NCBI GenBank assembly: GCA_030044325.1
Contig: JASHWA010000534.1
Span: 1 to 9,695, forward strand
DNA length: 9,695 nucleotides
Direction of reading: 5' to 3'
Origin: Bryobacteraceae bacterium
GTDB lineage: Bacteria; Acidobacteriota; Terriglobia; Bryobacterales; Bryobacteraceae
Part shown: positions 1 through 7,676 of the stretch, piece by piece
Numbering within the stretch: the first letter of the stretch is position 1
Layout: each line of letters starts with the position of its first letter
The notes under the pieces: generated by a model
What the model saw: the letters and a program-made list of their open reading frames with translations, nothing else
Database searches by the model: none
Told to the model about the DNA's origin: nothing
Position numbers and translations under genes: made by a program

Positions 1-1244
1 CGTTCGATGAAGGCGTGGATTTGCGCTTCGGTGAAGTAGCGCGAAGTGGTCGAGCGATGCAGATGCAGAACGCGCGCGGCGGCGCGATAAACGCTCGGCC
101 AGCCGCGCTGCCAGGCGCGAACGCCGAGGTCGAGATCCTCGACATAGGCGGGCTCGTAGGCTTCATCGAAGGCGCCCAGCTCGGCGAGTTTTTGCGCATC
201 GAACATGGTGCAGCCGCCGCTGCCGTAGAGAACGTAGCTGAGGTCTTCGCCTTCAATGGGTTCGGCGCAGACGACGGGAAGATCGGTGAGCGAGGCGCGG
301 GGAGGGATGATGGTTTTGCCGGTTTCTTCGCGGCGGCGGCCTTGGGGGAAAAAAATCTGCGCGGTCGCGGCGAAAAGACCGGGCACCTGGTCGAAGGCGC
401 GGCGGAGCGCGGGCAAAAATCCGGAATCGGCGAGCATATCGTTGTTGAGGACGCAGACATGCGAGAAACGCGCGCGGCGGATTCCGCGATTGACGGCGCG
501 GGCGAAAGAGAGCGGTTCGGGGCAGTGCTCGATGATGACGGAGGGGAAGTCGGCGCGAAGCGCGTCGACGGTGCCATCGCTCGAGCCGTTGTCGACGACG
601 ATGATCTCGTCTGCGTCGTAGATGCGGGGGAGGGAGCGGTCGAGAAGTTCGCGGCCGTTGCGCGAGGGGATGACGACGGAGATTCCGGCGGGTTTGGAGA
701 GTGCGGGCGAACCGCGATAGATTTCGGCGCGGCCTTCGATTTTTCCGCGCAGCAGCGCGAGGCGAAAAAGAATGGGGAGGCGAAATTCGCGCGGGTGGGC
801 GATTCGCCAGAACTGCTTGTAGATCCATCCGCCGGGGTTCAACTGCCATTTAAGGAAATTCCTGGCGCGCCACATCGCGTGCCGGGCGATTTGCGGGACG
901 CTGCGCGGGCGCAGCATGAAATGCTCGCCGTGTTCGTTGAAGGCGAGGAAATACAGGGGCGCGAGCGCGAATCCGAGCGCGCGCAGCCCCCAATACGGCG
1001 TGCGTGGTTCCAGAATGACGGCGGCGAGGCGAATTTTCCGCGCGCCGATTTTCGAGCGGACCCAGGCGCGATTTTCGAGCCAGGCGCGCTTGACATGCCA
1101 GGGAATCCACTCGCCTTCGGGCGGCTCAAATTCGGCGACGACGATCAACGGCAGATCGGGCAGGAGGGTTTTGAAGCGTTCGAGGGTGCGCGCGATGACC
1201 GGTTCCGAGCCGGACGCGAGCAGAATTTTGACCGCCTGGCTCAA
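1..1244 (-). CDS. Family 2 glycosyltransferase (WbbL/rhamnosyltransferase-like) with an extra N-terminal domain, 3' end cut off by the window
   Basis: Predicted to transfer a sugar from a nucleotide-sugar donor to a surface glycan or other acceptor at the cytoplasmic face of the membrane. The 414 visible residues fall into two parts. Residues about 185-414 are a GT-A fold of family GT2: ISVVIPSRNGRE at 188-199, VVDNGSSDGT at 216-225, the metal-binding equivalent LNND at 266-269, GSGGCTMFD at 341-349 and YVEDLDLGVRAWQRGW at 367-382 with the acidic ED pair (369-370), then HLHRSTTSRYF at 394-404. This order matches COG1216/WbbL-type enzymes. Residues 1-180 are a separate region I do not recognise, with a strand-like start (VKILLAS) and many Arg/Trp residues. 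The C-terminus lies beyond base 1. I chose a TTG start at 1244 because it overlaps the TGA of the upstream gene by four bases, which suggests translational coupling; no good ribosome site is seen. A GTG at 1271 is the alternative. Acceptor and sugar cannot be told. Confidence 0.85.
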   Translation of the reverse strand, partial: MSQAVKILLASGSEPVIARTLERFKTLLPDLPLIVVAEFEPPEGEWIPWHVKRAWLENRAWVRSKIGARKIRLAAVILEPRTPYWGLRALGFALAPLYFLAFNEHGEHFMLRPRSVPQIARHAMWRARNFLKWQLNPGGWIYKQFWRIAHPREFRLPILFRLALLRGKIEGRAEIYRGSPALSKPAGISVVIPSRNGRELLDRSLPRIYDADEIIVVDNGSSDGTVDALRADFPSVIIEHCPEPLSFARAVNRGIRRARFSHVCVLNNDMLADSGFLPALRRAFDQVPGLFAATAQIFFPQGRRREETGKTIIPPRASLTDLPVVCAEPIEGEDLSYVLYGSGGCTMFDAQKLAELGAFDEAYEPAYVEDLDLGVRAWQRGWPSVYRAAARVLHLHRSTTSRYFTEAQIHAFIE

Positions 1245-2272
1245 ATGAGTTGCTGGAGGTCGAAGCGCCACGCGCCGGCCTGATGTTCGCGCCACAGATG
1301 GAGCGCCTGGAGGCAGAAGGCGGTGGACACCGGATTCATAAAGGGGAGAATTTGATCCCCGCGGCGGCCGAACCAGAAACCACCGAGCAGGCGCGGATCG
1401 TTTGAAAAAGACTGGTAGCTCTCCGCGCGGGCGGCCTCTTCACGGGCGGCGGATTCGTCGAGCTGGACGGCATTCAGATGATGCGCGATGAGGCGCACGC
1501 GAAGAAGCTGCGCACAGACGTCGGAACGTTCGAATTGGGGCGAGATGTCGCGCAGCAGCGCGGCCACGCGGCCGATTCCCCAGGCGAGCGCCGCGCGAAC
1601 TTCGACACGCTGCGATTCGAACAGCGCGGCTTCGAGGAAATAACAGTAGGCGTGCAGGCGGTCCATTAATTTTTCACGATCGGGTTCATGGGCGAGAAAC
1701 GATTCATGCGTCGCGAGGGCGTTTTTGAGCGCGAGCTCGAACAGTTTTGACGCGTGCTCATCACCGATTTCGCGCCAGGCGAGCGCCGATTTCAACTGAT
1801 AGCAGCCCGGCAGACGGGACCAGCGCGGCTCGCCCGGGAGCGGCTGTTTTTCGGGCAGCGCGATCACCGGGTAAAAGAATCCGTCGCCCAGAAAATCGAA
1901 GGCGAGCGAGAGTGCGGCTTGGCGGGCGCGCTCGAAAAATTCGCCGTCGCCGGTTGCACGCCACACGGCGAGCAGGCCGCGGACGATGATCCCGATATCG
2001 AAAAAATAGGCGAGCGGGGAGGTGGGTTCGAAGGGGAAGGTATGGCTCGATTCATCCCAGGCGCAGCGGGTGAGATAGCGCGCGGCGCGGACGGCGGCAT
2101 CGATTTCGCCCGCGAAGAGGAGAGCGCTCGCGGCATAACCAGTGATTTCAGCGGAGATCGGGGCGTTTTGTCCGGCGCCGGAGCGGTAGAAGCGGGCGAC
2201 TCCGCCGTTCGATTCCTGAATTCCGGAGCGAAGAAACCAGCAGCGGGCCTGTTCCAAAGAAAATACGGTCAA
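1241..2272 (-). CDS. Uncharacterised, probably (alpha/alpha) helical-toroid protein (six-hairpin glycosidase/cyclase-like)
   Basis: I cannot name this 343-residue protein. It is rich in paired amphipathic helices with short loops: ISAEITGYAASALLFAGEID at 39-58, then helices around 60-72, 93-106, 113-127, 160-190 and 203-218, ending in NPVSTAFCLQALHLW at 313-327. This spacing, and the repeated aromatic and Gly-rich turns, resemble alpha/alpha toroids such as six-hairpin glycosidases, polysaccharide lyases or cellobiose epimerase-like proteins; that is a fold-level inference only. There is no signal peptide or membrane segment, so it is likely cytoplasmic. Similar proteins are, from memory, common beside glycosyltransferases in Acidobacteriota. 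The start is TTG at 2272: an in-frame TGA stands directly before it and no ATG or GTG is near. No ribosome site is visible; a -10-like box lies six bases upstream. The stop overlaps the glycosyltransferase start, so the two probably work in the same saccharide pathway. Confidence 0.75.
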   Translation of the reverse strand: MTVFSLEQARCWFLRSGIQESNGGVARFYRSGAGQNAPISAEITGYAASALLFAGEIDAAVRAARYLTRCAWDESSHTFPFEPTSPLAYFFDIGIIVRGLLAVWRATGDGEFFERARQAALSLAFDFLGDGFFYPVIALPEKQPLPGEPRWSRLPGCYQLKSALAWREIGDEHASKLFELALKNALATHESFLAHEPDREKLMDRLHAYCYFLEAALFESQRVEVRAALAWGIGRVAALLRDISPQFERSDVCAQLLRVRLIAHHLNAVQLDESAAREEAARAESYQSFSNDPRLLGGFWFGRRGDQILPFMNPVSTAFCLQALHLWREHQAGAWRFDLQQLI

Positions 2273-2278
2273 TCATCG

Positions 2279-2286
2279 ATTGTATA
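2279..2286 (-). promoter_or_regulatory. Possible -10 element for a leaderless transcript
   Basis: On the - strand the octamer TATACAAT lies in the 85-base gap (2273-2357) between the synthetase stop and the next gene. It ends six bases before the TTG start, so initiation at normal distance would put the first transcribed base on or next to the start codon. This fits the lack of a ribosome binding site. No -35 hexamer is seen at 16-18 bases, which makes the call weak. Nothing else convincing is in this gap; a short CGCGC/GCGCG inverted repeat precedes the box. Confidence 0.25.
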
Positions 2287-2357
2287 ATGCCGTTCGCGCA
2301 GCGCGCGTGGAACGGTGACCAACGCGCTCCATAACGGTCGCGGCGTGTTCGCGCGCT

Positions 2358-5300
2358 CTAGCTGGCGCGGCGGGCGGGTTGGACCTCCGCGATGGCTTCG
2401 GCGATTCGCGCGGCGATGTGGCGGGCTCCGCCGTCGAGATGGAACATCGAAATGTGCGTGCCGGGAACGACGAGGTTCTCAAGCTGTGCCGCGAGGCGGC
2501 TCCAGTGGAGGCGCGGCTCGCGGAAGCGCGGGCCCCTACGCGGGCTGATGGCCAGCACGCGCCCGTCGTAGGCGGGGGGCACGTAGCGCAGCAGCGCGCG
2601 CAGGAATCGCGCGGAGAAATCCGGCGACGCGGGCTTCGAAGCGGGCCGGAAGCGGCTTCGCATCCAGCCGGCGCGGTCGCGCAGATACGCCTGAAATTCG
2701 CGGCCGCGCAGATGGGTGGCTTCATGCATGTGGAACATCAATTTGCTGAAGCGCGCGCGGAACGGATGGGCCAGATAGACGACCGGATTCACGGCATCGA
2801 GAAGCACCAGGAGATCGACCTCGCATCCCTGCCGCTGGAGCTCGGAAGCGACCTGGTATCCCAGAATTCCGGCGTCGCACCAGCCGCCGATGGTGTAGGG
2901 TCCGTGCGGCTGGTGAGCGCGGATATCGGTTGCGAGGCATGCGGCTAGCTGCTGGAGCGTAAACTCCGATGGCAGGCGGGCCTCATCGGCGGCGCTGAGG
3001 TGCGGAGACGTAAGCGGGTAAGCGGGGCCGAGGCACTGCGCGATGGCTCCCATTTCCGGGCCGGCGTAGAGCCAATGAATCGCGCGCTGGGAGCCGGTGA
3101 AGCGCACAGCGGACGGGGTCCTCGAATCGCGCGGAAGCCGTTGTGCGAAGGCCGCGACGGTGGGAGCTTCGAGCAGGCACGACATGGAAAGGCGCGCGCC
3201 AAAGGCGTCTTCGACGCGCGAAAGCAGTTTCGGAATCAGGAGCGAATAGCCGCCGAGCTCGAAAAAGTTGTCGTGGGTGCCGACCTGCGCGAGGCCGAGC
3301 ACGGATGCCCAGATCGCGGCGAGCTTGCGTTCGGCCTGGCTCGCCGGCGCGACAAACGCCGAGGTCTCGGCGAGCGATCCGGGCGGCGGGAGGCTGGCGC
3401 GATCGAGTTTCCCATTGGGCGTCAGGGGCAGCGCTTCCAGGCGCAGGAATCGCGACGGGATCATGTAATCGGGCAGACGGTTGCGGAGCCAGGCGCGAAG
3501 GTCCGGCGAGCCTTCGGCGACGAAGTAACCGGCGAGCGAGAGATTTCCGCTGGCATCGGGCCACGCTTTGACGGCGGTTGCGCGCAGCTGGGGATGGGCC
3601 AAGAGGGCGGCTTCGATCTCTTCGAGCTCGACGCGAAAGCCGCGGATCTTCACCTGATGATCGGTGCGGCCGAGGCATTCGAGTGCGCCGTCGCTGCGCC
3701 AGCGCGCCAGATCGCCGGTGCGATACAGGCGGCGGCCGTTCCAATCGACGAAGCGCTCGCGGGTGAGGCCGGGCCGGCGGAAATAGCCACGGGCGAGGCC
3801 CGCGCCGCCGATGTAGAGCTCGCCGACGACGCCGGAGGGAACGAGGCGGCGGCGGTCGTCGAGTACGAAAACCTGCGTGTTGTCGATGGGGCGGCCGATG
3901 GGGACCGGGCCTGCTCCCGGTTGGATGCGCGCGAGGGTGGACCAGATGGTGGTTTCGGTGGGGCCGTACATGTTCCACAGTCCGGCCGAGCGCTCAAGGA
4001 GCTGATCGGCCAGGTCGCGCGTGAGAGCTTCGCCGCCGCACAGAATCTTAAGTCCCGGAGTCCCGTTCCATCCGGCATCGATGAGCGCGCGCCAGGCCGC
4101 CGGCGTCGCTTGCATGACGGAGGGCTTGTGCGTCGATATCAGTTGACGAAGCAGGTTCGCGTCACGAGCCTCCTCGCGGCGGGCGAGCACGATTTTTGCG
4201 CCGCAGATCAAGGGCAAATACAGCTCGAGGCCGGCGATATCGAAAGACAGCGTGGTGACGGCCAGAATCGAATCGTCCGCGGTGAACCCCGGCTCGCGGC
4301 GCATCGATTCCAGAAAATTTACGACGGCGCGATGGGGGATCTCTACGCCTTTCGGATTTCCGGTCGAGCCGGAGGTGTACAGCACGTAGGCGAGATCTTC
4401 GGGTGTGGCGAGCGGCGCGGGGTCGGCGCTGGCATTGGCGAGCTCGTCGACGAACACGGTCGCAACGCCGCGCCCGGCGTAATCGGGAGCGAGACTTCGT
4501 TCGGTGAGAATGAGGCTCGCTTGCGAATCGCGCAGGATAAAATCGCGGCGCTCCGGCGGGAGAGCGGGATCGATGGGAACGTAGGCGGAGCCAGTTTTGA
4601 GAATCGCGAGAAGCGCGGCGACCATGTCGATGGATCGATCGAGCGCGAGCGCGATGAGCGCGCCGGGCGCCGCGTCTTCGCGCCGCAAACGGTGCGCGAG
4701 GCGATTGGCGCGGCGGTTGAGCTCGCCGTAGCTGATCGAATCGGCGCCGCACTCGACGGCGATGCGATCCGGGGCGCGCTCTGCCTGCGCTTCGAAAAGC
4801 TGGTGAATGGTGGTTTCCGGAGTGGGACGCGCGGTCGCGTTGCGCGCGACGGACAGTTCTTCGATTTCCGCGGAGTCGACGAGCGCAAGATCGCCGAGCG
4901 CGGTTTCGGGGTGATCGAGCGCCGATTGGAGCAGGCAGCGCCAGTTGCGGTACAGGCGATCGATGGTCGAGCGGTCGAAAAGATCGGAGCAATAGGTGAT
5001 GCGGACGGCGTAGCCGCGGGGCTGCTCGTCGAACTGAAAATCGAGGTCGACTTTGCAGGCGGCGGCGGAAACCTCGCCTTGGGTGATGCTCCATTGGGGA
5101 TGCGGATTGGGCTCGGCCGGCTCGTAGTTGAACATCGCCTGGAAAATGGGATTGCGGCCGGGATCGCGGGGGATGTGGAGATCGCGCACCAGGCGATCGA
5201 AGGGAACGTCACCATTGGCGATGGCGCCCAGCACCAGGTCTCGCACTTCGCCGAGGAAATCGCGAAAAGTCCGGCCGGGGCGGGGATGGCTGCGTAGCGC

Positions 5301-6293
5301 CACCGTATTCATCATGAAACCGGGAACGCGAAGAAATTCGCGGCGGCTGCGCACGTCGACCACGGTGCCGACGGCGAGGTCGGTTTGGCCGGAATAGCGG
5401 AACAGCACGGCTTTGTATGCCGCGAGCAGAAGCATGACGGGCGAGACGCCTTCGGCCTGTGCGCGCTCGCGGATGCGCGCGGCGATTTCGGCGGGCAGCA
5501 GAAAATCCGCCGCCTCGGCGCAATAGGAGAAGGCCGCGGGGCGGGGATGGTCGGCCGGAAGGGCGAGTGGCGCGAGATCGCCGGATAGTTGCCTGCGCCA
5601 GTATTCGAACTGCCGGGAAGCTCCGTCGTTTGCAAGAAGGCGCGTCTGCCAGACGGCGAAATCCGCGTATTGCAGGGGGACCGGAGGAAGCGGGGACGGG
5701 CGCCCGCTCGCGAACGCGTCGTAGATTTGCGGGAGCTCGGAAATCAGGACGCGATAGATGGAAGCGCCATCGTGAACCAGGTGATGAATGACGAGGTACA
5801 GGCGGTACGATTCTTCATCCAGCTTGAAAAGGCGCGCGCGCAGCAGCGGGCCGAGGCCGAGGTCCATGGGACGCGTCGCGTCGGGGGTGGCGATGCGCGT
5901 CGCCACCCCGGCTCGCGTTTCCGGGGCGAGCGCGGTCAGGTCGTGAAACGGGATTTCGATCGGCAGGCTCGCATGGATGGCCTGGACGACTTTTTCAGCG
6001 ACGTAGGCGAAAGTGGTGCGCCAGATTTCGTGACGCTCGATGAGCGCCTGAAAAGCGCGATTCAGCGCGCCCCGATCAAGCCGGCCGCGGAAGTGCAGCG
6101 TCATCGGCTCGTTGTAGAGGCCGCGGCCCGGATTCAACTGCGAATGAATCCAGATCTGGCTTTGCGACGGGGCGAGAGGGGCGGGCGCGCGGGGATCGCG
6201 CGGCTCGATGGGATCTTCCCGGCTCTGGCGGATGGCTTCGCCGCGCAGCAGCTTTTCGAGCAGGCGCTGCTTGGTTGGAGAGAGCGGTTCCAT
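2358..6293 (-). CDS. Single-module non-ribosomal peptide synthetase, C-A-T-TE, predicted to activate glycine
   Basis: A 1311-residue synthetase that loads one amino acid, condenses a donor onto it and releases the product. Condensation domain, about 40-475: SQSQIWIH at 43-50 and the catalytic HHLVHDG at 170-176, intact. Adenylation domain, about 493-970: YTSGSTGNPKG at 639-649, FDIAGLE at 684-690, YGPTETT at 776-782, YRTGD at 857-861, VKIRGFRVEL at 881-890, NGKLDR at 960-965. Aligned by hand to GrsA, the specificity residues are D685 I686 L689 Q728 L751 G753 M775 I783 W784 K962; the published glycine code is DILQLGLIWK. Carrier domain, about 980-1053: LGGYSL with phosphopantetheine Ser1017. 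Thioesterase, about 1063-1311: GGWCDAG with Cys1139 as nucleophile, Asp1166 exactly 27 residues on as in surfactin TE, and His1280 in GTH. I start at ATG 6293, five bases after the P450 stop, with GGTGAG nine bases upstream; an in-frame ATG at 6383 would only add 30 residues read through the P450 gene. No epimerase or second module is present. Confidence 0.95.
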   Translation of the reverse strand: MEPLSPTKQRLLEKLLRGEAIRQSREDPIEPRDPRAPAPLAPSQSQIWIHSQLNPGRGLYNEPMTLHFRGRLDRGALNRAFQALIERHEIWRTTFAYVAEKVVQAIHASLPIEIPFHDLTALAPETRAGVATRIATPDATRPMDLGLGPLLRARLFKLDEESYRLYLVIHHLVHDGASIYRVLISELPQIYDAFASGRPSPLPPVPLQYADFAVWQTRLLANDGASRQFEYWRRQLSGDLAPLALPADHPRPAAFSYCAEAADFLLPAEIAARIRERAQAEGVSPVMLLLAAYKAVLFRYSGQTDLAVGTVVDVRSRREFLRVPGFMMNTVALRSHPRPGRTFRDFLGEVRDLVLGAIANGDVPFDRLVRDLHIPRDPGRNPIFQAMFNYEPAEPNPHPQWSITQGEVSAAACKVDLDFQFDEQPRGYAVRITYCSDLFDRSTIDRLYRNWRCLLQSALDHPETALGDLALVDSAEIEELSVARNATARPTPETTIHQLFEAQAERAPDRIAVECGADSISYGELNRRANRLAHRLRREDAAPGALIALALDRSIDMVAALLAILKTGSAYVPIDPALPPERRDFILRDSQASLILTERSLAPDYAGRGVATVFVDELANASADPAPLATPEDLAYVLYTSGSTGNPKGVEIPHRAVVNFLESMRREPGFTADDSILAVTTLSFDIAGLELYLPLICGAKIVLARREEARDANLLRQLISTHKPSVMQATPAAWRALIDAGWNGTPGLKILCGGEALTRDLADQLLERSAGLWNMYGPTETTIWSTLARIQPGAGPVPIGRPIDNTQVFVLDDRRRLVPSGVVGELYIGGAGLARGYFRRPGLTRERFVDWNGRRLYRTGDLARWRSDGALECLGRTDHQVKIRGFRVELEEIEAALLAHPQLRATAVKAWPDASGNLSLAGYFVAEGSPDLRAWLRNRLPDYMIPSRFLRLEALPLTPNGKLDRASLPPPGSLAETSAFVAPASQAERKLAAIWASVLGLAQVGTHDNFFELGGYSLLIPKLLSRVEDAFGARLSMSCLLEAPTVAAFAQRLPRDSRTPSAVRFTGSQRAIHWLYAGPEMGAIAQCLGPAYPLTSPHLSAADEARLPSEFTLQQLAACLATDIRAHQPHGPYTIGGWCDAGILGYQVASELQRQGCEVDLLVLLDAVNPVVYLAHPFRARFSKLMFHMHEATHLRGREFQAYLRDRAGWMRSRFRPASKPASPDFSARFLRALLRYVPPAYDGRVLAISPRRGPRFREPRLHWSRLAAQLENLVVPGTHISMFHLDGGARHIAARIAEAIAEVQPARRAS

Positions 6294-6298
6294 CGGGG

Positions 6299-7540
6299 TC
6301 AGCTCACCGTTGCGGTCTGGTGCGCGGGGGTGAGGCGCAGGCGCAGAGCTTTCAATCCGCGCAGACCCAGGTTTTCGCGCCACGCGACGGGGGCGCTCTC
6401 ATTCAGGCGGATTTCGGAAAATCTGGCGAGAAGGCTTCGAAACGCGATCTGGCCCTCCATGCGCGCAAGCGGCGCGCCGAAACAGAAATGCGCGGCCCAT
6501 CCGAAGGCAAGATGGCGATTATCGGCGCGCTCGAGGTCGAGCCGGTCGGGATCGGGGAAACGCTGGGGATCGCGATTGGCGGCGGCCATCACGGCGATCA
6601 CGGCCTGCCGTTTCTTGATCTGCTTGCCGCCAAGCTCGACGTCGCCGGGCGCCAGGCGCGCGGTGTGCTGGCTGGGGCTCTCATAGCGCAGCAGCTCCTC
6701 CACCGCGGGTTGGATATTTTGGGGATTTTCGCGCAGCCAGCGCATTTGGGCGGGATGGCGGGCGAGGGTCAGAATTCCGTTTCCGATCAGATTGGTGGTG
6801 GTTTCCTGCCCGCCGACCATGGTCACGATCGAGTTGGCGATGACTTCCTCTTCGGTGAGCCGCGCGCCGTTCACTTCGGCGGTCATCAGGGAATGAATCA
6901 GGCCTTCGCGGGGATTTTTTTCGATGGCGCGGATGGCGGAGCGGAAATAATTGGTCATCTGGTCGACCGCGCCGAGGACCCGTGCGGCCCGGTCGGGATT
7001 GTGCTGAAAATTGCCCAGCATTTCAGCGAATGCGGCGGACCAGTACTTGAGTTGCGGATGATCGGAGACCGGAACGCCGAGCATTTCCGCGGTGACGATG
7101 GCGGGAAGCGGCTCGGCGAATTGGGAGATGAGGTCGATCTCGTCTTTTGCTTCGATACGATCGAGCAGGCGATCGGTGATTTCCTGGATGTGGCCGTGCA
7201 GTACCGCTACTCGCGCCGGCGTGAAGGCGCACGAAGCCAGGCCGCGCAGCCGCGCATGCGCGGTGCCGTCCATGAAGAGCATCTGTTTGACCATCACCTG
7301 GGCGATGGGATTCAGCTCGGCGCATCCCATGGCGCTCAACTGTTCCGGGGTGGGCGTGCGATCGGCGGAAAAACGGTGAAGCACTTCGACGACGTCGGGA
7401 TAGCGCGTCACGATCCAGGCGTGCAGGAACGGATCCCAATGTACCGGATCGTTTTCACGCAGCAGCCGGAACAAAGGATAGGGATTGGCCAGAACGTCCG
7501 GATCGAGAAGACGGCATAAGCTCAGATCAGCCTGGTTCAT
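6299..7540 (-). CDS. Cytochrome P450 (bacterial class I, soluble)
   Basis: A 413-residue heme monooxygenase, the usual length for soluble bacterial P450s of the CYP107-like type; it would need a ferredoxin and reductase, neither of which is in the window. Visible landmarks: C-helix HARLR at 95-99 (heme propionate contacts), I-helix VGGQETTTN at 242-250 carrying the oxygen-activating acid/Thr pair (Glu246, Thr247), K-helix ELLR at 282-285 (the E-x-x-R motif), and the heme loop FGWAAHFCFGAPLAR at 346-360 with thiolate Cys353. The heme loop has Ala349 where nearly all P450s have Gly (F-x-x-G-x-H-x-C-x-G). The ATG at 7540 gives a normal N-terminus; the site before it is weak (GGA eight bases upstream). 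It is the first gene of the - strand unit and sits five bases before the synthetase, so it probably oxidises that enzyme's donor, carrier-bound intermediate or released product. Substrate and site of oxidation are not readable from sequence. Confidence 0.95.
   Translation of the reverse strand: MNQADLSLCRLLDPDVLANPYPLFRLLRENDPVHWDPFLHAWIVTRYPDVVEVLHRFSADRTPTPEQLSAMGCAELNPIAQVMVKQMLFMDGTAHARLRGLASCAFTPARVAVLHGHIQEITDRLLDRIEAKDEIDLISQFAEPLPAIVTAEMLGVPVSDHPQLKYWSAAFAEMLGNFQHNPDRAARVLGAVDQMTNYFRSAIRAIEKNPREGLIHSLMTAEVNGARLTEEEVIANSIVTMVGGQETTTNLIGNGILTLARHPAQMRWLRENPQNIQPAVEELLRYESPSQHTARLAPGDVELGGKQIKKRQAVIAVMAAANRDPQRFPDPDRLDLERADNRHLAFGWAAHFCFGAPLARMEGQIAFRSLLARFSEIRLNESAPVAWRENLGLRGLKALRLRLTPAHQTATVS
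6303..6308 (-). promoter_or_regulatory. Ribosome binding site deciding the synthetase start
   Basis: GGTGAG on the - strand, inside the last codons of the P450 gene, with a nine-base spacer to the ATG at 6293. It supports that start over the in-frame ATG at 6383 and suggests the two genes share one transcript. Confidence 0.55.
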
Positions 7541-7676
7541 GGTTGTTGTCCGCTACGAAGAGAGTAATCGCGAAAGCGCGGAGGGTCCCATGGACGATCG
7601 GTACTCTTTTGATCGAGCGCGTGTTACGGAACGAAAGTACCTGGCGCGTTGTGGACGGGCCGCATCCGGCTTTTGC

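Noticed and set aside
15..1283. + strand open frame of 422 codons, and a - strand Arg/Pro-rich frame at 253-849
   Set aside because: Both are shadows of the glycosyltransferase, whose motifs are clear in the - strand frame that runs off the left edge.
2273..2332. Tiny - strand leader frame (19 codons, starting MERVGHRSTR) ending just before the toroid start
   Set aside because: No ribosome site and no recognisable regulatory peptide; probably chance.
3000..5297. Long + strand open frame (765 codons) opposite the synthetase
   Set aside because: Its translation is Gly/Arg/Ala/Glu-rich with no domain signature, and it lies wholly antisense to a synthetase with all core motifs. Long antisense frames are expected in GC-rich genes.
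6294..6383. Upstream ATG (6383) extending the synthetase by 30 residues
   Set aside because: The extension is low-complexity Pro/Arg/Ala sequence read through the end of the P450 gene. ATG 6293 has a proper ribosome site and the usual spacing.
6275..7519. + strand open frame of 414 codons opposite the P450
   Set aside because: Antisense shadow; the P450 signatures (ExxR, heme Cys loop) are on the - strand.
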